NCBI RefSeq assembly: GCF_045865695.1
Contig: NZ_BAACAP010000234.1
Span: 46,947 to 110,946, forward strand
Source of the DNA: Scytonema sp045865695
GTDB lineage: Bacteria; Cyanobacteriota; Cyanobacteriia; Cyanobacteriales; Nostocaceae
Reading direction: 5' to 3'
Length of the DNA: 64,000 bases
A model generated the notes under the pieces. It searched no databases. It saw only the letters and a list, made by a program, of their open reading frames with translations, and was not told the DNA's origin. The position numbers were made by a program, and so were the translations under genes. Positions 1 through 8,407 of this stretch are shown piece by piece (within the stretch, counting starts at the first letter, position 1; every line of letters starts with the position of its first letter).

Positions 1-1
1 A

Positions 2-1984
2 GATGGTAACTATGCTGCTACTTACTGTGCTGCTACTTGCGCTCAGAAGGGAGTCGTCAAAGTTTGGCAGTTAAAAAACCAACAATTAATTGCAGAAATA
101 GTTCGTGCCGAACCCGTACAGTATATTATTTTCAGCCCCAATAGCCAATATATACTTATTGTGAGCGGAGGTTTTAGAGGTGTATGGCAATTGACCGATT
201 CTTCAGATGTCATACCTGTAGCATTACCATTGTTAAAATTGCCAGATTTTTCTAGCGCTCAAGAGCCAATTTCTTTCAGTCCCGATGGCAAATATCTAGC
301 TGAATTTGTTGAAGATAGCCCTGGTTCCGGAGAAGGTAGAAGACAAGTTTGGAAACTTTCTAGTAGGCGGCGAGTTATCAACGAAACAGTAAATTTATCT
401 TCACCTTCTAGCTCTGAAGTCAATTTAGCTGTTTCCGAAAATATCGACGATATAGCATTTAGTTCAGATGGTCAATTTTTTGCGGCAACAGTGACTCTAA
501 CTACTATAAAAGTATGGAAAATTCCTAGTGGTAGAGAAGTTATGACTATGGAGCATAATGCATGGATTAATACGATTGCAGTGAGCTTTAATGGTCAGTA
601 TATAGCGGTTGGAGACAGAAAAGGAGAAGCAATTGTTTGGGAGGTTCCTCACGGTTATCAAGTGGCATATATCAAAGATAACCCGACAACTTGGTTGGGT
701 CGTGTTATTTTTAGTCCCGATGGAAATCATTTAGCTACTGTTGGTAAGGGATTTAATAAAATTGCCAGAGTTTATCACGTGTTTCGCGGTCAAGAAGTTG
801 CCCGCTTGCTTCATGAAAATTATGTTGTCAATATTGCCTTTAGTCGAGATGGTAAGTATATAGCAACTCAGGAAGATTCCAATCCAGAAAAAGGGTATAG
901 CGATACTGTACGCCTATGGCAAATCGTTGATAACTTTGATGGTAAAATTGCGATTGAGCTTGACCTTGAGAACTTTATAAATAGCATCACTACAAGTTCT
1001 CGCGGTAAGTATTTGGGGATGACTTGCAGTCAAGCTAGTGGGTTACAAGTTTATGATATGGAGCATTATCAGAAGGTAAGATTTATTCATCATGAAGGAG
1101 CACATTATGCTGCCTTTAGTACAGATGAAAAATTGGTAGCTACTGTTGGTGAAGATCGAACGGTAAAACTTTGGGAGTTAGCCAGCGGTGAGGAATTGCT
1201 AGCAATCGAACATAATGCACCCGTTATTGCGATCGCCTTTAGTCAAGATGCAAAGTTTTTAACTACATTGGTTCACCTGACAACTATATATAGAGACAAC
1301 ATTGAAGTTTTAATTTGTGATGTTATTGTGTGGGACATTACAACTTATCAACAAGTTGACAAATTAGAAAATATAAAGTTCATCAGCATGAGTCCTGATG
1401 GAAATTATTTAGTGATTCTTCCGGAAAATGCAAACTTTTTGGATAAAAATTTATTAATTATAAAAGTTGTAGGAAGAAAAGAAGTGACACGGATAACGCT
1501 AGATAATGAGGGATTAAGTGAATTTATCCTAAGTACAGATGGAAAGTACTTGGCTGGTTTTGGCGGATTTTATGGCTCGGATACATCCGTAGATAGTGAT
1601 GGATTCATCCAAGTGTGGGACTTGTCCGGTGAAGAAGTTTTACCCGTTATAAAACTCGGTAGATCGGTAACAAAAGTAGTTTTCAGCCCAGGGAGTCGTT
1701 TCTTAGCAGCAGCTGTTGGTGGTGATACTGTAAGAATATGGGATTTAATAAGTAAGCAAGAAGTGTCACGTATTGAAGTATATGGCGGTATAAATCATAT
1801 TATTTTTAGCTGGGACAGCGAACATTTAGTGACTGTTAATTGTTTAAACAAAGTTCAAATCTGGAATTTACAGCCAGAAATTTTAATTGAAGAGGCTTGC
1901 AGTCGATTGACTTGCAATCTAACTTTAGAAGAGTGGAATTTGTATTTAGGCGAACCTTATCAAAAAACTTGCCCTAATGTCTAG
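2..1984 (+). CDS. WD40-repeat protein, C-terminal part (cut by window edge)
   Basis: The reading frame is open from base 2, so the gene starts outside the window; the GTG at 161 is internal, because the codons before it already read as a WD40 blade (VKVWQLKN, then FSPNSQY). The visible 660 residues are repeated WD40 units with FSPDGKYL- and VKVW/VRLWD-like signatures, which fold into one or more beta-propellers for protein binding. The C-terminus (LIEEACSRLT..LTLEEWNLYLG) is the tail commonly seen on cyanobacterial WD40 proteins that carry an N-terminal STAND ATPase, CHAT/caspase-like or kinase domain; that domain is inferred, not seen. Many blades are degenerate. It probably acts as a cytoplasmic signalling or conflict-response scaffold, but the effector is unknown. 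Confidence 0.85.
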   Translation, partial: DGNYAATYCAATCAQKGVVKVWQLKNQQLIAEIVRAEPVQYIIFSPNSQYILIVSGGFRGVWQLTDSSDVIPVALPLLKLPDFSSAQEPISFSPDGKYLAEFVEDSPGSGEGRRQVWKLSSRRRVINETVNLSSPSSSEVNLAVSENIDDIAFSSDGQFFAATVTLTTIKVWKIPSGREVMTMEHNAWINTIAVSFNGQYIAVGDRKGEAIVWEVPHGYQVAYIKDNPTTWLGRVIFSPDGNHLATVGKGFNKIARVYHVFRGQEVARLLHENYVVNIAFSRDGKYIATQEDSNPEKGYSDTVRLWQIVDNFDGKIAIELDLENFINSITTSSRGKYLGMTCSQASGLQVYDMEHYQKVRFIHHEGAHYAAFSTDEKLVATVGEDRTVKLWELASGEELLAIEHNAPVIAIAFSQDAKFLTTLVHLTTIYRDNIEVLICDVIVWDITTYQQVDKLENIKFISMSPDGNYLVILPENANFLDKNLLIIKVVGRKEVTRITLDNEGLSEFILSTDGKYLAGFGGFYGSDTSVDSDGFIQVWDLSGEEVLPVIKLGRSVTKVVFSPGSRFLAAAVGGDTVRIWDLISKQEVSRIEVYGGINHIIFSWDSEHLVTVNCLNKVQIWNLQPEILIEEACSRLTCNLTLEEWNLYLGEPYQKTCPNV

Positions 1985-1986
1985 GA

Positions 1987-2092
1987 AATGGGGATTGGGG
2001 ATTGGGGAACTCGGAGTCCCCTCCTTGTTGAGGGGCAATGGGGATTGGGGATTGGCGATTGGCGATTGGCGATTGGCGATTGGCGATTGAGT
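1987..2092. repeat. GGGGATT/GGCGATT short tandem repeats
   Basis: Starting just after the WD40 stop codon, GGGGATT units and then about five GGCGATT units flank a segment reading GGGAACTCGGAGTCCCC. Related sequence recurs in inverted orientation at 22918-22987 and in the same orientation at 53780-53855. The remainder of the gap up to 2436 holds a short palindrome-like stretch near 2250-2290 and no gene I can support. Confidence 0.7.
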
Positions 2093-2436
2093 TTTGGAGC
2101 GAAGCAACTTTACCTTTTTAGCTTGTTGACTAACTCCCCTGGCAAAAGCCTAGGGGATTCTTCAGCGTTGAATTAGATTTGGTTGTCCACAGTTTATAAG
2201 GTGGCCCCATTTTTTCTTGCCCAATTCTAGCCCTTGCCTTAAGGACGGCAGAAACACTTCGCCACGCTTCGTGTTTCACCCTCAAGGGTTTTCAGCCGTT
2301 TTTCCTATAATATTTACTTAAGTAAGTCAGCAAGAATAGACAGAATTGTGTAAAGATGTGTAAATAAGGGTGAAATCTTTACTGATGACCAATGACAAAT
2401 GACGAAGACTGACTAGTTAACTTTAATTGTGCTGAC

Positions 2437-2865
2437 CTACTCACTGTAAGCTTTGCCTTGTAAAACTAAAACCGAACAAGGGGCGTTGTGAAGGACATAA
2501 CTGCTGACACTCCCTAACAAAACTTCCGTAAAACCTCTAAAACCTCGGCGACCAAGTACGATCAAATCAGCCTTCCAACTTTTTGCTAAATTGCAAATTG
2601 CTTTTCCTGGTTCTCCCACTCGACATGAGGACTCTACTATAACTCCTTGCTCTTGCGCCTTTCTCTGGTAGGTTTTAAGTAGTTCTTCGCCTTCTTGAGT
2701 TTTTTCTTTAATTTCAGATGGAAAAGTGAGTTTTGAGCCAAAATCCACACAGTTGAAGATCGTTAAGCTAGCTGAGTCCTTTTTGGCTAATTCTAAAGCT
2801 TCCTCAAATACCATCTGTGTTTCAGGAGATGCATCAAGAGCTACTAAAATTTTTTTAAAACTCAC
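2437..2865 (-). CDS. Universal stress protein, UspA family
   Basis: This 142-residue single-domain protein begins FKKILVALDAS and has the late UspA motif LIVLGRRGFRG..LLGSVSSYVLHNAPCSVLVL. The G-x2-G-x9-GS nucleotide-binding pattern is present, so it probably binds ATP. I place the start at the GTG at 2865 because a perfect AGGAGG lies six bases upstream (2872-2877); an in-frame TTG 24 bases earlier would swallow that ribosome site. The product is soluble and cytoplasmic. It is a monocistronic gene, separated from the upstream secreted-protein gene by about 60 bases. Its precise stress signal cannot be read from sequence. Confidence 0.9.
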   Translation of the reverse strand: MSFKKILVALDASPETQMVFEEALELAKKDSASLTIFNCVDFGSKLTFPSEIKEKTQEGEELLKTYQRKAQEQGVIVESSCRVGEPGKAICNLAKSWKADLIVLGRRGFRGFTEVLLGSVSSYVLHNAPCSVLVLQGKAYSE

Positions 2866-2871
2866 GGACAA

Positions 2872-2877
2872 CCTCCT
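2872..2877 (-). promoter_or_regulatory. Shine-Dalgarno site fixing the Usp start
   Basis: AGGAGG on the minus strand lies six bases before the GTG at 2865. This ideal spacing is the reason for preferring that start over the longer TTG frame. Confidence 0.7.
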
Positions 2878-2929
2878 ATTGCGTAGCAACCTTCTTTAGT
2901 TGTTATTTTCCTACAAAAACGGCTCTCGG

Positions 2930-3445
2930 CTATTTTTTCTTTGAAATCACCTCAAAATTGAAAGAAGCAATACAGCGATCGTTTACGTAAATTTCTATAG
3001 TATGCTTACCAGTCGGATCGCCGGGAGTAATAGTCCAAAAATTTTCAATCGTTCCTTTTTTTGCTTGCTGTATGCGTTTTGTGACTGCTTCTGTCCCGTT
3101 GGTTGATAGTGAAAAGTCTTCTCCGCTATCTGTACTCCATGTCTCTGGTACTTTAGGTAATTTGATAACTTCACGCCATGTCACCGCACCGTGGTAGTTT
3201 TTGAGATGAATTCGCCATCCGTATTTGTTTCCTTCTTTTAATATCACCTTACTTGTAGGTATAAAGGTAGCTTTACGACTATTGTTATCTCTTAAAACTC
3301 CAAACTCCGCTTTATTGACAGTAATAGATTTAACATTCGCTGGTTGCGAATAGACTATATCGTTAATTGTAAAAGAAGCAATACTCCAAGGAATTAATCC
3401 GCAAGTGGTTAGTACAATAAAGTAAGACCAATGTTTTCTTTGCAT
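2930..3445 (-). CDS. Secreted hypothetical protein
   Basis: This 171-residue protein has a hydrophobic N-terminal stretch (SYFIVLTTCGLIPWSIASF), consistent with a signal peptide or membrane anchor. The rest looks like an extracytoplasmic beta-rich domain: NKYGWRIHLKN, then WSTDSGEDFSLS, and a tail THTIEIYV-like in which HTIEIYVNDRCIASFNFEV would form beta-strands. I do not recognise a named family; similar compact periplasmic domains of unknown function are common in cyanobacteria. It lies between the Usp gene and the dehydrogenase, all on the minus strand, but gaps over 60 bases argue against a tight operon. Confidence 0.7.
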   Translation of the reverse strand: MQRKHWSYFIVLTTCGLIPWSIASFTINDIVYSQPANVKSITVNKAEFGVLRDNNSRKATFIPTSKVILKEGNKYGWRIHLKNYHGAVTWREVIKLPKVPETWSTDSGEDFSLSTNGTEAVTKRIQQAKKGTIENFWTITPGDPTGKHTIEIYVNDRCIASFNFEVISKKK

Positions 3446-3535
3446 GAGTTTCTTATCCTATCATGCTAACTATTCATCAATAAAAAATATTATTTTTTTG
3501 ATAAAATGACGACACTTTATAGAGATTTTATACAA

Positions 3536-3571
3536 ACGGTCACTGGTCATTGGTCACTGGTTACTGTCTCC
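3536..3571. repeat. GGTCACT-type short tandem repeat
   Basis: The sequence alternates ACTGGTCAT and TGGTCACTGG units. The repeat overlaps the 3' end of the neighbouring minus-strand dehydrogenase gene and supplies its last codons and stop. Confidence 0.8.
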
Positions 3572-4362
3572 TGCATATTTCTAACAATTTTTGCGATCGT
3601 TTTCCTTGTGCCAAATCTTACACTTGCAGCTAAGATTTTGTTTTTAATTCCAGTAATAACAACCGTCTTACCTTCCATTAAGGAAGTGTAGCCAATTCGA
3701 GCTACAGTTTCCGCATTCATGAGCTTTTTACCGTTAACTATCTTAGAGTCTTCCATAGCCGCCCTTTGCTGAAATCCAGATTCTGTTGGTCCCGGACAAA
3801 GTGTTGTTACGGTGACACCAGTTCCCTCTAATTCATTAGCAATTGCTTCGGAAAAAGACAAAACATAAGCTTTGGTTGCAAAATACACTGCCATCAGAGG
3901 TCCCGGCTGAAATGCTGCAGTGGAAGCAACATTCATTATTCTGCCGTAACCTTGCTTAACCATATCTTTAAGAAAGAGCTTTGTTAAATGGGTAAGACTC
4001 ACCATATTAACTTGCAGCATTTGCAATTCAGTATTAAGGTCAGTTTCATTAAACAAACCATAGATAGCAAATCCAGCATTATTAACTAAAATATCTACAC
4101 TAATCTTTTCTTGTTGTAATTCTTGAAAAATTTCTTCTGGAGAAGCAGGATTGGATAAATCTTTGGTAATAACTTTAACTGCAATACTATATCTTTGGTT
4201 TAATTCTTGTGCAATTTGAACTAATTTTTCACCATTTCTTGCTATTAGCACGAGATTATAACCTTCTCGAGCAAATAACTTCACTAATTCATAACCAATT
4301 CCACCAGATGCTCCAGTAATGAGTACTGTTTGCTTCTGATTCTTTTGGGTTGTTGTTTTCAT
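3547..4362 (-). CDS. Short-chain dehydrogenase/reductase (SDR)
   Basis: The protein has 271 residues with the classical SDR layout: a Rossmann nucleotide-binding motif TGASGGIG near residues 16-23, NNAG near 90, a catalytic serine before the YFATK (YxxxK) motif, and a PGPTES loop. The order resembles the YqjQ/DltE-like short-chain reductases of about 260 residues, which use NAD(P)H; the substrate is not predictable. It is soluble and cytoplasmic. The C-terminus runs into the GGTCACT repeat, so the last residues (TSDQ) and the TGA stop are repeat-encoded, suggesting the original end was replaced. The gene stands alone on the minus strand. Confidence 0.9.
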   Translation of the reverse strand: MKTTTQKNQKQTVLITGASGGIGYELVKLFAREGYNLVLIARNGEKLVQIAQELNQRYSIAVKVITKDLSNPASPEEIFQELQQEKISVDILVNNAGFAIYGLFNETDLNTELQMLQVNMVSLTHLTKLFLKDMVKQGYGRIMNVASTAAFQPGPLMAVYFATKAYVLSFSEAIANELEGTGVTVTTLCPGPTESGFQQRAAMEDSKIVNGKKLMNAETVARIGYTSLMEGKTVVITGIKNKILAASVRFGTRKTIAKIVRNMQETVTSDQ

Positions 4363-4493
4363 GATTTTTCTGACAAGTATTACTTTTTCCTTTGTTAGAT
4401 TACATAAAAAGGGAAAGCGAGTACTGCTATATCTGTCACCGATTGAGATAAGATTTTTATCTTATATCGTTTCTCCATTTGTTAGCGACAGAA

Positions 4494-4770
4494 GATCCCC
4501 CCTAGCCCCCCTTAAAAAGGGGGGAAATACTTTTAAAGTTTCCCTTGAAAAGGGGGGGGAGACTTTTAAAGTTTCCCTTAAAAAGGGGGGAAATACTTTT
4601 AAAGTTTCCCTTGAAAAGGGGGGGAGACTTTTAAAGTTTCTTTGAAAAAGAGGAAAAAATAATTTCAAATCGTCCCTTTAAAAAAGGAAAAATAATTTCA
4701 AATTGTCCCTTAAAAAGAGGGGGAAAATACTTTTAAAGTCCCCCTTGGGAAGGGGGATTTAGGGGGATCT
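4494..4770. repeat. Composite GATCCCCC...GGGGGATC repeat element
   Basis: The element opens with GATCCCCCCTAGCCCCCC and closes with GGGGGATTTAGGGGGATC. Between these inverted ends are several roughly 39-bp units alternating AAAGTTTCCCTT and AAAGGGGGG blocks. It resembles a non-autonomous mobile repeat common in Nostocales that has expanded internally. The reading frames crossing it on both strands are repeat artefacts. Confidence 0.8.
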
Positions 4771-5089
4771 TGAATATTGTGCTACTGATGAAAAGACTTT
4801 TCAAACATCCACTTAGAAAGTTTTTACAAACTCAATGAGCGCTTTTTTATCTTCATCTGATAATTCCAAGCCAAAAGTATGAGCTTTACAATTTTGATTT
4901 TTTAGTAATTTATACTAAGTAGCTGCCTGAGATACGTACACTTAGGGATTGGGTATTAATTGTCTAATTCCCAGTTTCTAGACCCTCAGTAACTATTTTT
5001 TATAGTTTTATCTTGGCACTTTGGCACGCTCGGAACTTGTAGAGTGAGTATAGTATAGATCGAGTGCAAGAGTGTCGAAAGACATCATA
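4771..5089. other. Intergenic stretch before ccaA
   Basis: This AT-rich DNA holds no convincing gene. A TATAGTATAGAT stretch at about 5049-5060 could serve as a -10 region for a short transcript ending at the hairpin at 5090-5115. Confidence 0.4.
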
Positions 5090-5115
5090 CCCCGGTAAAA
5101 CACCGGGGATTTTTA
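5090..5115 (+). terminator. Rho-independent-like hairpin upstream of ccaA
   Basis: A perfect 7-bp stem (CCCCGGT/ACCGGGG) with a five-base loop is followed by ATTTTTAT. It lies about 100 bases before the ccaA start on the same strand, with no protein gene upstream, so it may end a small RNA or attenuate the ccaA leader. Confidence 0.55.
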
Positions 5116-5211
5116 TAAAATCTCATAAACTTTACACTTTAATACAAAAATTGATACAGTTGTAGCTTTCCGAGAGAGAATAAAGAGAATTGCCTCTGTG
5201 GTTAGCTAAGT

Positions 5212-6030
5212 ATGAAAAAATTGATTAGGGGTCTGCGCGAATTTAAAGCGAGTTACTATTGTAGATATCAAGAGTTATTTAAGCAACTTACTCACGGTCA
5301 AAATCCTAGAGTATTGTTTATTACCTGTTCTGATTCCCGTGTCGATCCAAACCTGATTACCCAAGCTGGACTGGGTGAATTGTTTGTCATTCGCAATGCT
5401 GGTAATATTATTCCGCCGTATGGTGCAACTAACGGTGGTGAAGGTGCCACTATTGAATATGCTGTTCAAGCATTGGATATTCGACAGATTATTGTTTGCG
5501 GTCACTCACATTGCGGTGCAATGAAAGGGCTGATGAAGTTAGACAAGTTGCGCGAGGAAATGCCTCTCGTACATGATTGGTTGAAGTATGCAGAAGCAAC
5601 CCGACGTTTGGTAAAAGACCATTACAGCAATTACGAAGGGGAAGAATTACTAGAAATTATCATTGCCGAAAATGTACTGACTCAAATTGAGAATTTACGA
5701 ACATACCCTGTGATTCGCTCTAAGCTCTACCAAGGACAATTAAGTATTTATGCTTGGATTTATCAAATTGAGACAGGAGAGGTTTTGGCATACGATGCGG
5801 AAAATCACGCTTATGTCCTCCCTCAAGCTCAACTTCCTCCAACAGAGGTAGATGAAACCCTACTTCTTCCCCTTCCAGCTTGCGAGATCTGGAGCACTCC
5901 TGAAACTCGAGCAAAAGAGGTTCAACCAATCCAGGAAATAGACATAACTCATAATCATCGGTTTCCAATGACATCTCTTTCTCAAGAGCAACTAGAGCGA
6001 ATTTATCGAGGCTCTTTCAGTGACCAGTGA
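5212..6030 (+). CDS. ccaA: Beta-carbonic anhydrase, carboxysomal type
   Basis: This 272-residue beta-class carbonic anhydrase interconverts CO2 and bicarbonate. Zinc ligands are visible: Cys39 and Asp41 in CSDSR, and His98 and Cys101 in GHSHCGAMKG. After the catalytic domain (to about residue 200) it keeps a C-terminal extension of roughly 70 residues, as in CcaA/IcfA of Synechocystis and Synechococcus, where that tail mediates recruitment into the beta-carboxysome. It would therefore supply CO2 to Rubisco. No carboxysome genes are adjacent. The last residues (SDQ) and the stop come from the CAGTGACC repeat that follows, so the natural C-terminus may have been trimmed or replaced. A hairpin lies in the leader. 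Confidence 0.93.
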   Translation: MKKLIRGLREFKASYYCRYQELFKQLTHGQNPRVLFITCSDSRVDPNLITQAGLGELFVIRNAGNIIPPYGATNGGEGATIEYAVQALDIRQIIVCGHSHCGAMKGLMKLDKLREEMPLVHDWLKYAEATRRLVKDHYSNYEGEELLEIIIAENVLTQIENLRTYPVIRSKLYQGQLSIYAWIYQIETGEVLAYDAENHAYVLPQAQLPPTEVDETLLLPLPACEIWSTPETRAKEVQPIQEIDITHNHRFPMTSLSQEQLERIYRGSFSDQ

Positions 6031-6128
6031 CCAGTGACCACCTGACCAGTAACCAGTGACCACCTGACCACCTGACCAGTGACCACCTGACCACCTGACC
6101 AGTGGTCACTGATTACTGATTACTGATT
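6018..6128. repeat. CAGTGACC / CACCTGACC tandem repeats
   Basis: Interspersed copies of CCAGTGA and CCACCTGACC run from inside the ccaA stop region up to the end of the sbcD gene. They are the reverse complement of the GGTCACT and GGTCAGGTGG units seen elsewhere. Confidence 0.85.
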
Positions 6129-7428
6129 ACAACAGTCTTAATTGAGTGTCTCTACCTTCTGCTAGGACAAAGTCTTGTTCTTGGGTCAGTGGTTCGAGTG
6201 ACACTTCTACATCATTAGCTAATAAGTTATGTGCCGCATCTAACATTAACTCTGCTATGTCTTTGAGGTCATTACGGTTGTTTAAGTACGTTTTTAATGC
6301 TTCCATTGGGTCAATACTGTTACTTGCACTTAACTCTGGAATACGGGGACGAGCCAATTGGCTGATTAGTTCTGGTTGGATGCTATGGGTATGTGCCGCA
6401 CTGAGAGCGCGATGCAATTCAGATGTATCAATTAAATCTAATTGTTCCGAGCGAAGTTTGTAAATCAACCGTACCACAGCATCCTGGATGTTGTGTTTTG
6501 CGATCGCTTTCACAATTGCTGCTTGCGGATCTTCTATCTTAGAGACATCAATTTCAATAGTCTGAAAAGTTCGTGCGGGGAGGGGGCAAAATTCCCACTG
6601 AGTATCGCCCCGCTCAATTTCTAACATCACATACCCTTTCTCTTCCTTTTCTTCACTAAAATCAACCCGTTCGATACTTCCTGGATAAACAACAGGAGGA
6701 TTGTTAGACTTATTGAGATTTTGGTGGCGATGGACGTGACCCAAGGCGACATAATCAAAGCAAGGTCGTGCTAGCAAAGAGACAGGAAGTGTAAAGCCTT
6801 TTCCTACTGCTAAATAGCGTTCTGCTCCTAGAGATGCATTATCCGCCATTAAATGACCTAAAAGAATAGTTGGTACATTGGGATCGAGACGGCGAATTTC
6901 TGCTTCTAGTACTACCTCAAGACGTTCGATCAGCAGCTGGTTAATTTCTACTAACGATAAACCTTCCGTTTCTTGACGAGTCATCAAAGTCGAGCGAGTG
7001 AGCCAAGGAAGGGTGAGAATTTGTATTAATCCATTACGAGTCGTAATGCGATGAGTTGTTAGGCTATCACCTACAATCACTCCCGGTACGCCCAAAGTCC
7101 GATAAATACAAAGACTAGCGCCTCCTAACCCTTGAGAATGTTGATCGTGATTTCCAACAAGCAGAACTGTGGGGATCTTGGCATCTGCAAGGCGACGAAA
7201 CTGAGCAGCAAAAGCTTCTTGTACGTATGGAGGGGGCGTTGCGTCGGGAAAAGCATCTCCTCCAAATATAACTAAATCGACTGGTTCCGATATTGCTTTG
7301 TTAATACACTGAGATAGAGAATTGACAAAATCTTCCAATCGCGTATTTAATCCGGTTTCGGGGTTAATTTTTCCGTGGGAAAAACCACTTCCCATATGAA
7401 TATCAGAGAGATGAAGAATTTTTATCAT
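6127..7428 (-). CDS. sbcD: DNA repair exonuclease, SbcD/Mre11 family
   Basis: This 433-residue metallophosphoesterase has all the nuclease motifs in order: DIHMG, GGDAFPD, GNHDQH, GHLMAD and GHVH. These bind two metal ions (usually manganese) for 3'-5' exonuclease and hairpin-opening endonuclease activity. A capping region fills residues about 280-430. SbcD works with the SbcC ATPase, but no sbcC is adjacent here. I start at the ATG at 7428 (MIKILHLSDIH); the frame continues 11 codons further upstream, but those codons are the GGTCATTTG-like repeat and are unlikely to be genuine. The C-terminus also abuts repeat DNA. Confidence 0.9.
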   Translation of the reverse strand: MIKILHLSDIHMGSGFSHGKINPETGLNTRLEDFVNSLSQCINKAISEPVDLVIFGGDAFPDATPPPYVQEAFAAQFRRLADAKIPTVLLVGNHDQHSQGLGGASLCIYRTLGVPGVIVGDSLTTHRITTRNGLIQILTLPWLTRSTLMTRQETEGLSLVEINQLLIERLEVVLEAEIRRLDPNVPTILLGHLMADNASLGAERYLAVGKGFTLPVSLLARPCFDYVALGHVHRHQNLNKSNNPPVVYPGSIERVDFSEEKEEKGYVMLEIERGDTQWEFCPLPARTFQTIEIDVSKIEDPQAAIVKAIAKHNIQDAVVRLIYKLRSEQLDLIDTSELHRALSAAHTHSIQPELISQLARPRIPELSASNSIDPMEALKTYLNNRNDLKDIAELMLDAAHNLLANDVEVSLEPLTQEQDFVLAEGRDTQLRLL

Positions 7429-7430
7429 AT

Positions 7431-7535
7431 ATTTGTCATTGGTCAGGTGGTCATTAGTCATTGGTCAGGTGGTCACTGGTCAGGTGGTCACTGGTCAGGT
7501 GGTCACTGGTCACTGGTCAGGTGGTTATTTCACTA
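7431..7535. repeat. GGTCAGGTGGTCACT tandem repeats
   Basis: Alternating GGTCACTGG and TCAGGTGG units lie immediately upstream of sbcD and create an artificial extension of its reading frame. From 7536 to about 7960 there is AT-rich DNA with further short repeats and no gene I can support. Confidence 0.8.
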
Positions 7536-8031
7536 ATGATAAATGACTTATGACAATCATTAAAAATTCAAAATCAAAAAAATTGTTGGTTATCAACAAA
7601 TTGTTCATTGCAAACTTCTTATTTAAGAATTATATATAGGTTAAGAAGTAGAAGCAACTTTCAATGACAAATGACAAATGACTATTGTAAAAAGTACCTA
7701 AACATACATAAATTCTCCGGAACTACAAATAACATTAGGTATACAAGTACATGGATGCTAAGAGGAAGAATCGGGAAAAAAACAATGCCCAATGCCCACT
7801 ACTTATTTTCATCCGTCCTCGTGTACTCAATTCATGATGACTACTTAAAAGTTTGCTTTCATTAACCCATGTATGCATTTGTAAATTTGTTGAGAATTTT
7901 CCTCATGTGTCATTCTTTTTTGTAGCTTTGGCAACAAAGTAAAGGAAAAAATTATCCCTATTGGGTGAGGCTATGCTTGACAAATCTGTGCAAATATGCA
8001 TTCAATAGCTAAAGAAACGAAGGAGTTTGCT

Positions 8032-8283
8032 ATGTATAAACAAATGTGTTGGTTATCACAGTTTGGCGAAAGAGGGGAAAAAGTTCTGCATTTGCAGACT
8101 GCACCTAATCAACCTTGGCGTCCTTACACTACGTTTCCACAATTTTCTGTCCCCGATTACCCAATACCAGGAGGTTCTAAGGGTTGGGCAACTTATCAAA
8201 AACTTCTAAAAGCAGGCTGGACATTAGTGCATAGCGCCCGTGCTAATGAATTTAGCTCTAAATCTATTGAAGTTAAGAGTTAA
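8032..8283 (+). CDS. Small hypothetical protein (83 aa)
   Basis: I start at the ATG at 8032 because AAGGAG sits six bases upstream (8020-8025); an earlier ATG at 7996 lacks such a site. The product is a small soluble protein beginning MYKQMCWLSQFGERGEKVL. Its middle contains PWRPYTTFPQF and a GWATYQKLLKAGWTLV segment that reads like a compact folded domain. No signal peptide or membrane segment is seen. I do not recognise the family. The strong ribosome site and coding-like composition support a real gene; it stands alone, convergent with ggt. Confidence 0.6.
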   Translation: MYKQMCWLSQFGERGEKVLHLQTAPNQPWRPYTTFPQFSVPDYPIPGGSKGWATYQKLLKAGWTLVHSARANEFSSKSIEVKS

Positions 8284-8407
8284 CACCATTACCATTTTGG
8301 ATTTTAGATTTTGGAGCCACTGCATTGGTCGGGTTCCCCGGCTCGTTCGCTGAGCGTCTCCGTGTTTGAGATAGCAAGTGGCGTGATTTTAGATTGAGAA
8401 AGTCAAT

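Noticed and set aside
4361..4668. Open frames of 94 and 68 codons on both strands
   Set aside because: They translate the GATCCCCC repeat units, giving periodic low-complexity peptides; the frames follow the repeat and not a gene.
7671..7865. A 64-codon plus-strand frame
   Set aside because: It starts in a repeat and has no coding-like composition or ribosome site.
7977..7982. TTGACA as a -35 promoter box before the 8032 gene
   Set aside because: No acceptable -10 box lies 16-18 bases downstream, so the match is probably chance.
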